Assembly: GCA_039619475.1 (NCBI GenBank)
Contig: CM077116.1
Coordinates: 202,019,117-202,083,116 of the forward strand
Source: Icerya purchasi
Lineage: Eukaryota > Arthropoda > Insecta > Hemiptera > Monophlebidae
DNA: 64,000 bases
Direction of reading: 5' to 3'
The notes beneath the pieces are model-generated. The model saw only the letters and a list, made by a program, of their open reading frames with translations. It ran no database searches and was not told the DNA's origin. How positions within the stretch are numbered: position 1 is the first letter of the stretch; every line of letters begins with the position of its first letter. Both the position numbers and the translations under genes were made by a program. Below are positions 10,974 to 22,900 of the stretch, piece by piece.

Positions 10974-13250
10974 CGACGGCGTTACATTTGATAAGCAGCG
11001 AAGCTCCTGTCTAGGCAATATTAGAATTAAACATTCCTTTTTAATTCTAAATTTTTAAAATGGCGGATTTTTTTCTTCTATATTATCGTTGTACAAAAAT
11101 TAGTGAAAACTAAAATTACTATTTAAAAAATGTTTTAAACGTGAAATAATTACTCGGACCATTTCAGGGATCAGTCATAATGAATTCGGTTTTGCTCTAT
11201 GTACACATTTCTAAGCTGTAGGCGCATTCTCTAAACTTCGTTTGTTCGACATTCGCTTATTGTAATTTGACCAAATATATTTTTTTTAATGTCTTTCGCA
11301 GTATTTATATAGAAACGAAATTTTGCTTTTAAAAACTGTGAAGGATCTATTGTAAAATGTGAACTATCGTCCTCGATTGTATCCGCGCCGTGATATTTAC
11401 ATTTTTGTTCCATATGGGGAAGAAAAACAAATCAGAAAAATTATTTCATCAGATGGTTTTACTTTTTCAACACGACACACTCTTCTCGTTGCAGTTAACT
11501 CTTACTCATTATTGAACTTATAAACTTTGATTTTCTAAAATTTGCAGTTAATTTTTTCAAATATTAGTCAATTGCAAAACTAACTTTTATTATATTTTAC
11601 CTACTGAGAATTTTTTAGTCTTAAACGGAACTATTCCTTTTTCTTGCGTTTGTTATATCGTCGGTGTAATTATTATTTAAATCTGTGTAATATTCGATAT
11701 ACGTGTAAGGAAGCACGTTTAGCCCAGTGTATCGTATTTAATATTAATCTGACGCTATATTAGTTCCTAGTATAGGTATATCAATTTCTTAAATTACGAT
11801 GAAAAAACAAATATCAGTTTCGGAGAAGTGTTCAAAAATTAAGCAAAAACATTCTGGTTAATTTTAAGCATTCTACTGAAAGTATTGAAACGTGAAATTC
11901 ATTTGTATGACTTAACTAGTACACAGTTCTAGCCAAAAATGTGAAAAGTGGCCATGTTTGAAATTTTTCAAAATTAAATATTGAAATGCGAAATATGAAT
12001 TTAAAAAAAAAAAATGTGCAAATTATAGTTGAAGTGTGATTTTTATATGCACTTTTTTTGCTACTTGTAATAAAATTCCGAAGTATGAGAATAAAAGCAG
12101 AATATGAAGTTAATTTGAAAATTTTCATTTAAGAGCTAGATATTCGTTATCGTATTTAACAACGATTTATAACAAATATTAAATTAAGACATGTACTGTA
12201 ATTATCGATCGCATCAGTTTGTGCCATCTCCCTGAGTTTTAAAATGACAAGATTATTGTTCAAATGTAGTCCTAATGTTTCTTCTATAAATTTGAGAAAC
12301 TGTTTTTCTTCATGGTAACATTACAATCTCCTACTGAAATGATCGGTATTTTATGGTATCCGCGTTAGGTGACCAGTTCAAACAGTTGCGAAGCTTTTAA
12401 CATACATCATGAGTGTTAGGTTATTTGAGTGGACGGTATTTTAAATGATTTAAACGAAACGAGAAGTATAAAAATGTAATATATTGGAAATGTTAACACG
12501 ACATCGCGGAACTACTACGATACAGCGCACAAACAGAAACTAAAACGTTAATGCATTCCGAGAGCTGAATACGACAATATATCGCGATAAGATAAAACTA
12601 TTTCGAGCGGTAACCGGTTTTTTCCGCTATTTACGGCAGCTTAGGTCGAATCCCCTTGTCTTAGCTGATAAGAGCCTAACAATGAGAGATTGCATTTTAA
12701 GATTGTACCTGGAGTGACTGTAAGCTATGACGAATAAAACGCGTTAGTTCAAACGGCACTGAAATCTCCACATGCTTCGTAAACGAAGTCCTTTTTAAAG
12801 TCATGTGAGATGTGCTAAATTTCATTAAAATGTATGAAGTTGGGAAAAAAAGAATTATTGAAAAACCTGTTGCCTCGAGGGGGTTCCTCCCGCGTAGGTA
12901 AAGAGCTTTGGTTAGTTCAGAGTTTGATACAGTTTTGCTCTTTATTATGTTCCATCGAGCATTTAATTTACCTATAGCAAATACACGCAGATTATGTTTT
13001 AAGAAAGTATTTTAATTTTTTTTTTTTTTATTGTACTTTACCAATTTTCGTGTGACGTAATTTTTTTTCTTTTTTATTTTGTATATAGAATTTTTTGTAA
13101 TTTTTTAAATAATTTTTAATTCTCAAAAGAGTTATGCTTTGTATATGAACATTTTTATAAATAAAATTTGACGAAAGCGTTTATTATTTTTTACTTATTA
13201 TAATATAGAGTCCGTGTTGTGTACGATAATTGTTCCTTGACCTGGATACA
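10970..13250. other. Probable 3' untranslated and intergenic sequence
   Basis: No coding frame with recognisable content. It holds short T runs, a small GC-rich stem-like block near 12872-12895 (CCTCGAGGGGGTTCCTCCCG), and possible AATAAA signals near 12733 and 13160. Where the upstream transcript ends cannot be decided from the sequence. Confidence 0.4.
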
Positions 13251-14080
13251 GGAGATGGTCTTAATATTTTGAACGCTGAAATTCAAAAATTAATATGTCT
13301 ACAAACTACTGCTTAATAATAGTATTTATTGATTTTAGCAATGCATATAACCGTGTTAATTTGGAAATATTAAAGAATACACTGGTAGAATGTGAAATTT
13401 TAGATAATGTTATAAATTGGATTATAAATTATTTTACAGATACAGGAATCCTACTTAAAATATCGTGGCAAATTATGTAGTAGTGTTCAATGCAATAAAG
13501 AAATATGTATAAATATTGAGCCCTACTTTATACGCCATATATACAGGAATTTTTGATAAAATATTCCCAAAAAACATATACAGTGGTTATATGCAGCTAT
13601 GAAATATGTCACATAGCAAAAAAAAAATATGGAAAGTTATGCTAAATTGTTACGACTTGAAATATCATGTGAGAAAGCTAAAGGCGTGATTATTAAACAT
13701 GGAATAAATGCAAGTCTGTATATTAAAATTTAAAGTAAATCAATATTGTTCTGTGAAAATATAAAATACTTAGGAGTAGTCTTTGACAAAAAAGTTAACT
13801 TGGAAAAACGAATTATACTATATTGAAAGTGAAAGTCGCCATGGTTTAAATATTCGTAGAAGCTGAAACGGAACTTTTTGGAATAGTCACCCAAAAACAA
13901 ACATTTTAATATATAAAGTATTGGTATGGTCACAAATGGATTATCCAGGACAAATTATTACATTGGTTAGTAAAACAAAGATGAAAGGATTCTAAATAAC
14001 ATACTTCAGGTCACACTAGGGCGCTATGATCGAGTGTTCCAATCATTCAATTCAGGTTATAGTAGCGGAACTACCAACAT
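13250..14080 (+). pseudogene. Decayed Jockey-like LINE reverse transcriptase
   Basis: The frame 13295-13480 contains IVFIDFSNAYNRVNLEILK, the first catalytic RT block (FIDF.KAFD.V), with Asp at the expected place. After several frame changes, KYLGVVFDKKVN near 13765-13800 matches the post-palm YLG block. The Asp pair of the palm is not recognisable. A LINE copy much decayed by deletions. Confidence 0.6.
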
Positions 14081-14480
14081 CTTTTTATATATTTGCAATT
14101 AGTCAGTGATAAATTTTACCTAAAATGAACGTCAAATCGATACTGGTTAAATAAGACAAGTCCCCTCTTTTGTTATCAATTATGGATGTTGTTATAATGA
14201 ACTTAACATTGCACTGTTTTTCTTTTTTTTCTTTTTTAAAGTAATACCGAGTGTATACTACTTTAATTAGTAGTTGAAATATTATAGAAAGTACCAAATT
14301 AAATAAAATAGTTAATACAAATTACAATTTAAATAAATAAAAAACGTACAATTAAGGGGGAAAATTATATATTTTTATATTTTTTATAGTATTACAAAAC
14401 AAATAAAATTTTATTTATAACATAATTACTTAATGCAAAGAGTTTTCGTGATTCTGTTCCAGTAAAAAAATGTTTGTTTT
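14081..14480. other. AT-rich spacer
   Basis: No gene or repeat recognised; long A and T tracts. Confidence 0.5.
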
Positions 14481-14513
14481 GGAAGAGCATTATGGTCTCC
14501 TTTCACTGGTTTT

Positions 14514-14792
14514 TTGTTCGGTGGTCAAGAGAATTGCTTTCCTGTTACTTCTTATTTTTTCTCCCACATGATACACAAGTTTAATATTCTCCAATGGAAC
14601 TGTCATAGTCCAAGAGTCGACCAACAGTCATTGAAGGGAATACTTGACTCCTATTTCATTCACATTGATCTTCTATCTGAAACCTGGCTTTCTGAATCCT
14701 CTAACATATCCATTCGAGGCTTTCTCGCATTTTTTCTCGACTTGTCCTATTTTATTACTTCATCTTCTCCTATAACAAATCTCCATACTGTT
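14514..14792 (+). pseudogene. LINE endonuclease N-terminal fragment
   Basis: KFNILQWNCHS followed by HIDLLSETWLSESSNISIRGF matches the first two blocks of LINE apurinic endonucleases (N.lqwN..., then ...LSETWL). It is cut at 14792 by the poly(T) that marks the 3' end of the antisense LINE. Confidence 0.75.
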
Positions 14793-15168
14793 TTTTTTTT
14801 TTTTTTTGAAAAATATGTATTTATTATTTTTTACATACAAAACTTTCGTCAAGCTAAAACGCTTGTCGACGAATTATCCTATTGAACACTTTACCATCTT
14901 AAATTAACTTATACATATACATAATCGTGTAATATTTACTAGTCTTAATCTATCTATTTTACTTATCAATAATTAATAATCTATTTCTATCTTCTATATT
15001 CAAAGTTTTTTTTTCTAGTTTTTTTTGTTTGCGCTTTGTCATTTTATTTTATGTTTATTATTTTTTTTATATTTTCTTCTTCCTGAAGCCATTCCTTTAT
15101 TTTCCTTTTTCTTTCCCCTATTTTTTCCTTCTCTATTATTTCTTTGGGTATTTTATTCAACATCTGAG

Positions 15169-15549
15169 TTATAATATATTTATCCGTTTTTCCCTCAACT
15201 CGTATTCTGTGTTTATTCTTTCCTCCAATTCAATTTTCATTTCTGCTGATATGTACTTCCATATCTTCAGTAATAAGCACATTCCTCTTATGCTCATTAC
15301 GTTTTCTTTTTTAATTATTTCACTTTCAGTTTCTCCCCTAAAGGATTTCCTATTAATTTCAAGCATTTAATTTGCAGTTTTTTTATTTTCCTCAAGTATA
15401 CTTTTCTCGCCATATGCCTGAATTCCATATCTGATCCTCGACTCTACTAGCGCATAATAAACTACTTTTAATGTTTCATTTGTTACATATCCCTTTAATG
15501 TATATAAAGCTGGTAAAACTGCTCTTATTTTCTTTGCAATGTATTCCAT
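15169..15549 (-). pseudogene. RT C-terminal region of the nested antisense LINE
   Basis: VVYYALVESRIRYGIQAYG (15367-15549) is the conserved post-palm helix (L.Y.al.eS...YGi..wG). The frame 15169-15366 continues with a Glu/Lys-rich tail. They are separated by a stop near 15367. Confidence 0.7.
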
Positions 15550-15588
15550 ATGTATGTCTCATCTTAAGTGTTGGTCCATCATTACCGT

Positions 15589-15924
15589 TCAAAAATGTTT
15601 ATACTGCGTTACTATGTCTAACTTTTGACAGTTTTTCATTTCGCATTCGCGTCTTTCCCCCATTGAGTATACACATTCATTTGAGTGCGTTATTATATTT
15701 GGACAATACAAATCAGAGTTGTCTCTTTTTTTCCGCAGTACTATTTCTTTAGTCTTTTTTACATTTATTCTTAGACTTTTATCGTGTGCCCATTTACTTA
15801 TTGTTATTAGATCTTTTTGCATCCTTATTTCAGCCTCTTTAACATCTTTATGTGACGTAACTATTTCTATATCATCCGCGTACGAGACTACTTCACTGTA
15901 ACTTAATTCCTTATAATAGACCAT
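15589..15924 (-). pseudogene. RT palm of the nested antisense LINE
   Basis: SYADDIEIVTSHKDVKEAE carries the catalytic Asp pair, followed by the helix ISKWAHDKSLRINVKKTKEI typical of Jockey/CR1-type RTs. The upstream motif VGVPQGSNLAP lies in another frame, separated by a frameshift near 15925. Confidence 0.8.
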
Positions 15925-16212
15925 TTGTATATATAATAAACAGTATTGGTGCTAAGTTGCTACCTTGCGGTACTCCTACATCCATCTTCTCTGTTTCACT
16001 TTGCACATTTAAGATATTTACGCATGTTTTCCTCTGTGTTAAATAACTTTGAAACCATTTTTTCTAACTATTCGTTATTCCTATTTCCTCTAACGCGTTT
16101 ATGATTATTTTATGATCAACCGTTTCAAATGCTCTAGTAAGATCTATAAACGTTATCAACACCTTCTTTCCCTCTTCAAAGCTATCTCTTATTTTTTCGG
16201 TAAGCTCACCGA

Positions 16213-17226
16213 TTGCTTAACTTCTTAGAACTGTCGTATTTTCCTAAGCTATTCTCTCTCCCCTCTAACATTAAATCTCTTTCACTTCCTGTAATACATA
16301 ACGAATTTAACCAAACTTCATCCTTACTATTTCCAGCTTATAGCACAATTTTTACGGACAGCTCAAGATCTGCTTCAGTTGCTGGAACCGCTTTTATTCT
16401 TTCTGATTTTAACTATTCTGATTCCTTTCAACTCCCTTCCTTTTCTTCTATCTTTTTAGCCGAATCCATGCCTATTTTACGTGCGATCTTTTTTATATCC
16501 TGAACATCCAATTTATCGAAATTCCTCCTATGCTCCGAAAAGCGTTTTATTAGCCATCTCGTCGCCCTTTCCTAAACCCTTGTCGGATCTTATTATTCTT
16601 TATATTCGTTCCTTAATTTATAATTTATTAGCATTCCGTTCTATTCTAAATGACTCGCTTTGGGTTCCGGGTCACTGCGGCATCACTGGTAATGATCTTG
16701 TCAACTCTTTGGCATGTTTAGCTGCAGTAAATGGTCGTTTCACAGGCAGATTCCCCTCTCAAAGTCTTTTCCTTCTCTCTTATCATTCTCATCGTAACTT
16801 TTGAACTGATCTGTATCCGTCTCTTCTCTCCAACCTTAACTCCTTTTACCTTGCCCACAATCCTCTCTACCTCCTTTTTCCCGGTTTGATAATTTTCCCC
16901 GCATCAGCCGTTCTGTTATTTCTTCCATAGTTCGCCTTCGCTATAATCACAGTTTGCTTCCTACTTCTTTCTTTCGTTTTGGTATTGTTCAGTCCCCTTT
17001 GTGCCTCTTTCATCCTCTTATCTTAAATTTGACCTGTGATGCAAATCACATTTTATCCGAATATTCTTGTATTTCCGCAGAACGCGCAGTCCTTTATTCT
17101 AATTTGCTTAACCTTGGCCTCCCGACTCCTTACTGTGCCTACTACATTCTTGCTCTTCCATCTCCTTCTATTGTTCCTGTGTTGACTACCTTCATTTCTT
17201 CTATCTCTAATCGCTTCCCGATATAA
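16213..17226 (+). pseudogene. LINE RNase H and C-terminal domain
   Basis: Three overlapping frames. IFTDSSRSASVAGTAFIL (about 16345-16400) is the first RNase H block with its catalytic Asp, and LWVPGHCGITGNDLVNSLA (about 16656-16715) is the last block with the catalytic His/Asp region. After frameshifts, LTCDANHILSEYSCISAERA (about 17030-17090) matches the C-terminal zinc-binding-like motif found after RNase H in I/R1-type LINEs. The order matches the copy at 58290-61480. Confidence 0.8.
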
Positions 17227-17318
17227 CCTGCCACTTCTTACGTTTCATCATTCTGCTAGTCCTTTGCGTTGAGTAAATGTGTCCTGTGTTAACACACCCC
17301 CCACCAAAAAAAAAAAAA

Positions 17319-17755
17319 CAATTACCATGGAAATATACTACTATTAATATGTAAATTTTGTCTTATAATACTGACATATAAACATAATCCATGCCAAATT
17401 TTAAGTCTTTAAATTTAAATATAAAAAAAATATAAGCTATAACGCTGAAAATGTAAATTTTTTGTGTTATAGAATGAAAACTCAATATTAAAAGAAAATC
17501 TAAAATTCTTCCGTTGTTAGCAATTCAGAAAATTGTATAATATAATATAAAATTAAATCAAGAAATATAAATGATCCTAACGATTCATTATCAGCAATGC
17601 AAAAAGTGCATACCATGACAAACGGACAGAATAACATTTTATAGAATATTATAAGGATGTGCGGTAAACTGAAGAAGAAGAAGAATAAAATAATGTTTAT
17701 GTAAATTCTAGGGCATTTAATAACGAATAAAGATAAAACATTTACGGAAGCAGTT
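17319..17755. other. AT-rich spacer
   Basis: No gene recognised; may include the decayed 5' side of the next LINE relic. Confidence 0.4.
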
Positions 17756-18110
17756 TGGAAAAAAATTAAGATGTAAAAGTTTAATATACTGGAAATATTG
17801 GTACGAAGCCTTAATATAAATTGTGGAAAACATTATTGCGCTATCTGCAACGACATTTTTAATGATACCTGATTTTCGAAAAAATACAAAGAGATTACAT
17901 TAAAATAGTGATAAGATTGCGAACAGAACATATTCCAAAAAAAGTTAAAAGAACTTGATATAATAAATTCAGAATTATGTAAATGTACAGAACAGGAAAG
18001 ATCCATTAAACATATGATTTGAGATTGCAGAATAAGAAACAAGGGAAGAGAAGAATTACATAAAAAAATGTTCAAACGTACAATATGTTAATAATTCACA
18101 TTAGTCAGAT
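17756..18110 (+). pseudogene. Decayed LINE C-terminal domain (R1-like)
   Basis: In shifted frames it reads IRLRTEHIPKKVKR and then INSELCKCTEQERSIKHMI and RIRNKGREELHKKMF. This matches the R1-type tail: R.L.tGH, a C-x-C, H-x-x-x-x-C arrangement and a closing helix. Several stops and one frameshift interrupt it. Confidence 0.55.
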
Positions 18111-18460
18111 GATTAGCTAACGAAATTCAAGGGTAGCTATGAAATTATATCGATTTATAAAGAACAATATTATTAGTATAAAAATTTAATTTTTTTTTGA
18201 ATAGATTTTCTCAGTTGGCTAAAATATTTTGATTTAGAAAATTAGCTAAATGAATAATATCAGGGGCAAAAAAAAAATTTTTATTTTTATTACCGATATA
18301 TTATTTCCGTGCCCTGTGTTTAACTACCCGACTGTTATAGTGTATAGAAAACGGTTACATTTTCAAGGTGTTTGCTTATTTTATTTCGTCTAAGAAAATC
18401 GACTATAAATGCTACTACTGTTGGATTGTTCGAAAGAGTCTAAGCTATTGTTCTGTTTGG
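18111..18460. other. AT-rich spacer
   Basis: No feature recognised. It may contain the 3' untranslated region of the antisense LINE that follows. Confidence 0.4.
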
Positions 18461-18464
18461 TAAA

Positions 18465-19260
18465 AGCGTTGCTCATGATGCTGAAAATTTAGAATAACTC
18501 AAGTGTATGTGGTGAACAGACGAGGTGATGGCTTGAGAACAAAAGGGGCAGTGACCAAAAGGTATAATCCTAAGAAAAGGATAGCCATGAGACAGGGTTG
18601 TGTGTCCTAATTGTAAACGATTAATGATAGTAAAATCTATGCAGAACACATCTCTTTGCGGCCGCCAAGCTCTTGTTTGTTTGATCTGAGCCAAGAATGT
18701 TTAACATATAGTGCATTTTATTTCTCAGACATGCGTATAGTGTGTTAATAAAAAATGTTGTACCTGAATAGAAGTATGCGAACATACGGGTTTTGGCGAA
18801 TGTAACACTGATCCAGCTGCTTTATTAGCACGTTTACTTCTAGGTATTCTTAAATGGCTGGGCATCCAGAGGAATGATGGCAGGAAATCTCTTTTATGCA
18901 GCTTGATTAATGTGTTTTGTATTTAGATTAATATTGGGTTCTTGATTATTGGGTTAGTAACTTATTCTACAGCAGGTATGGAATCTGTTACTACTAGTAC
19001 TTTTTGTGATTTAAATCGCAGAAAAAAATTGTATTCTAGGCAGTATAAAAATGCATAAATTTTTGCATCCATCACTGAATAGTTGTTTTTGAAGCGTATA
19101 CTGTAAACTTTATTAAGTCCTATGTATGCATATCCTGTTGGAGATAAGATACATGGTAGCTCTGGTTTTGCTCTATCAGTAACGTAGAAAAACTTCAAAT
19201 ATCAATTAATATTAATGCATTTAAAATGTTTTTTTAATAATTTAATATTGACGACCATTT
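18465..19260 (-). pseudogene. I-clade-like LINE RNase H and C-terminal domain
   Basis: Reading from 19198 down: SVMDAKIYAFLYCLEY and VLVVTDSIPAVE match RNase H blocks (S.f.AE..A...al, then sDS.sal). Near 18870-18830 a frame reads HSSGCPAI.EYLEVN, the decayed WVPSH.GI.GNE block. At 18694-18473, IINRLQLGHTTLSHGYPF and FGHCPFCSQAITSSVHHI match the C-terminal RLR.GH..lTH.y and C..C...H domain. The RT itself is not present. Confidence 0.75.
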
Positions 19261-19980
19261 TTTTTCTTTCTTTTTTTTATGTGCTTAATTGGATGGTGCC
19301 TGTAATGAACATTATAGTAAAAATTGTAAATTAAACAAATAAACAGCCCTACCCAAAATTATTGGGGACAGGGAAAACAAAAACAAAAAAAAACCTTTTA
19401 CGTTAGTTTTAACTATACATTTTACTAAATATACTTTTCACTATTATTAGTGATCTGTAAAAAATTTAATTTGTTATATATGAAAAGCATATTTCGTATA
19501 TATTTTAATTTTTATTTGAAAATATTTTTGTGATTTTTTAAAATTGAGAACAAGGAACCTTCTAGGATCACATTATGATGGTTATAAATCGCTAATATAA
19601 ACAAGGATAACTAATATAAGTTAATTTTAATATTCATATTTTTTAATAGCCAATTAAACATTTTAATTAATAAAAACTTCTAATATTCTAAGCAGTATAA
19701 GTAAAATATACTTAACGATTCAAAGCATTAAAAAAAAATGCTAAATATTATTTTTTAATTTAAAAAATTTTTTGGCAATTTTCTATATTATTTATTTTAA
19801 CTTCACATTTTTATTAAGATTTATTATTTTCAAGTTTTAAATATAAAAAAGGCTAAGATTTTAAATTAAATATAAATCTGTAAACAACTGTATCAGTTAA
19901 AAGCTCAAAAAATTTTGATTAATTTCGGAAAAAATGCTAATTCTTATAATAACAATACAATTTAGGTTTGAAATTGAAAT
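19261..19980. other. Upstream region of HEMK1, AT-rich
   Basis: T- and A-tracts, no recognised gene. The HEMK1 promoter must lie here or further left; I see no reliable TATA or initiator call. Confidence 0.35.
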
Positions 19981-22900
19981 ATGATGAAATTAATTTCTAT
20001 TAATAATACTAAAATAATGTCAGTTTGTTATCCGTACGTGTATGTGTTAAAATTTTATTCAAACCAGCGTAATACTTCAACAGTTAACGATATCATAAGT
20101 ACTTGGAAATCAAAATTTCACAATTATTCAGTTGACGAACCTGATATTTGCATAAAACAAATTATAATGCATGTTCTAAAGATAAAAAAGGTTCAGTTGA
20201 TTTATTTTTAATTTGGTAATTATAAAAAATAGTAAAAGTGTTAGTAAAGCTTAAATGTAATACAAATAATGTTGGAAATTGGGGTAATATTTCGCCAGTC
20301 ATTATTAAGCCTACATAAACAATATTTGTAATATTTGGATAGGAGATTTTCAATGATCCAATCTGCCGGTGTAAAATAATTATAAGGAACAAGAATGGCA
20401 CTACTTGTATTAGAAGGAAAGATAAATGTTAGTTAAATTCGGGCTGAATGCATCAATTTATTGTCTATTATGTTGAAATATTTGATATCTCCCGAGAGGG
20501 CTGTGTTTAAAGAAATATTACTATTTATCTACGTTCAATTTGTGCGCAGATTGTTTTCACCGTGTAAACTTCGCCAGTTTACGTTTCATTCCATTTTGTT
20601 TGTTTCTGGTTGTATTTCATAGTCATTTCTGTCGATTACCGTATTTACTCGCGTAATTTACGCACCCTAATTTTTACACACATTTTTTTGAAGAAATAAT
20701 ATAAATCATATTTTCCCGTTATTAAAATACATTAATAGGTTCTCAACATTACTAGACAATGTCTAATTTCTTAGAAGTAAATTATCGTAATGTAGTTATG
20801 TAGTTACACCTATCATTGTATAAATATATTTTTCGAAATGAAGGTAACTGATTTCACTTAATGAGTGTTTTGTTTAGATAATATGTAATTTTGAAATACA
20901 CACCTGCTACGTATAACCCGCAAAATGTAGGTTGATCTGATTCCCCGCGTAATTTACGCACCCCCCTCTTTTTTGGCAGGTTAAAAGCGTTTTTTAATAC
21001 CAATGAATATTTTTTTACTATAAATATAAAATATTTTACTATTTATAACACTTGTGAATTTCGAAATTTATCTGCCAGTTTTTAATACAATTTTTGTAGT
21101 AATATGAATGGGTAGCTTTTATGTTATGAGCATATTATTGCTATATTTATTTATGAAACTAATACATTAATTTGTAAATGATTAATAAGTAATTATTGTG
21201 TATGTTTTTGGAAATCACTTTGATTTAGATAGAATTAACGGATTCGAACTATTTTAGGAGCTCAAATGTCAATTGGTTAATATCTTCTAGAAAATTCTAT
21301 TAAAAAATCAATTTTTAAATAGAGACGAAATTAGCAAATAAAAAAAAACACTCAAATTGAAAATAAACAGATAAATTTGTGTTTTGTGTTAAAATTAATT
21401 TATTACCGGCTTATACGGCGATTTTAAATGCTGCATCAATTAAAATATTTTAGTTGCTGTAGAATTAAATAATAATTTAAAAAAATAATATTTCTGGTTT
21501 ATGAATTTTGAATTTGGTTTTATTCCATGTAATCTAAGAATACTTCAATACAAGTAGAAAAAAAGCGCAATGAATGCGAATGTAACTTTTAAACTAGACG
21601 CATATTGTTATATTTTTAAATGTTTGTTAAACTCGTCGATACTTTGATTTGCAAATTTAGAATAGATCTGAATAAAGCCCGATTGCTTTGTACTATTTTA
21701 TAAATTCCCTGAAAAACTATAATTCTAATCCATATAGTAACAGGTCCGAAAAATTGTTTCACATGTATTTTTATTAAATTCCTTTTGTTTGCTTTTAAAT
21801 ATACCATTTTCTATTATGAAGTTTATACTTAATAATTTTTCCCAGTAATCGTTTAAAAGTATCAATATGTTTACATTATGCATTCATAGTTTTTTTCGAT
21901 TTCTTCAGAAATTTTTGTATTTCTTGTTTGATATTTATTTTGATTTTTCATTATTGGCCGATTTCCAACACATTTTGGGAATGAAATTTAGATATTAATA
22001 TTGCATTTATTTATAATTTGACTTTTTGAAATATGTGATATAATTTCGTGTTTATTAGAATACATGATAGCAATGTGTCATCGACTAGAAATTATCTAAA
22101 AATTAGCGTGCACTGTACTTACTGTTTAAATTGAATTTTCCTAGTCGAATTTATCGCAATATTGATTTAAATTATTCCACCTGAAATAAAAATTAAGGTC
22201 GTAGTTAAACATGGCATAAATTGTGAAAAACGATATATATTTTATTGCCCAATTTATTTTGTAGCTTTTTGAGCTAATACGTATAAATCTTCATTTCGTT
22301 TATGATTATACACTGCAAAGTACGCGTTCTAATTTTAGTAATGTTGAATACGTTATAACTTGTCATATATTTAATTGAATTTTAGATCGAAGATACGCAT
22401 ATGAATTTAGATAAACATTTAAGTAATGAACAAATTTCAAAAGTAAACAAACTTTGTGAATGTATATTAGCACGGTACGATTTTTATGATTTTAGTCCTT
22501 TAAACCGCTTTTTATATAATAAATTTATGCTGGATGTGTTTATTTATGTTTTAGAATGCCACTTCAGTACGTCATTGGGGAATGGGACTTTAGAGATGTC
22601 GTATTAAAACTGCGTCCGCCCGTGTTTATTCCGAGACCTGAAACTGAATTTCTAATTAACGTTGTAAAAGAAAACGTTTCACAAATAAACACGTTCCTTG
22701 AAATTGGTTGCGGTAGCGGTGCAATATCTATATCACTTCTGAGATATTTTCCACAAGTAATATATTTTTTAAAAAATCATTTTAAAATGCGCCGTAAATA
22801 ATGACAATCATTTTAAAATGATCTGAACTTATTAAATGGTGACTTGAGAAGTGACTAATGGTCAGTACCATCGCAACATAATTATTATCTGCTAGAAGTA

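Larger units (their letters stand above)
14793..16207 (-). mobile_element. 5'-truncated Jockey-like LINE nested in antisense orientation
   Basis: Starts (its 3' end) with a T run of about 17 at 14793-14809, the complement of a poly(A) tail, and runs on the minus strand to about 16207, where coding begins abruptly inside the RT (ITFIDLTRAFETVDHK near 16150-16110). Next come VGVPQGSNLAPILF (about 15990-15945), SYADDIEIV (about 15888-15862) and an RT C-terminal region. 5' truncation and the tail position are the marks of target-primed insertion. Confidence 0.8.
14500..17318 (+). mobile_element. I-like LINE (pyrimidine-rich family), split by a nested LINE
   Basis: The 5' piece (14500-14792) encodes the start of an endonuclease; the 3' piece (about 16208-17230) encodes RNase H and a Cys/His-like C-terminal domain and ends in a poly(A) tail at 17306-17318. 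The RT between them is missing and its place is taken by an antisense LINE. The sense strand is unusually rich in T and C, giving Ser/Leu/Phe-rich protein. Related copies are at 43190-44870, 54905-56480, 58290-61480 and 63735-64000. Confidence 0.8.
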
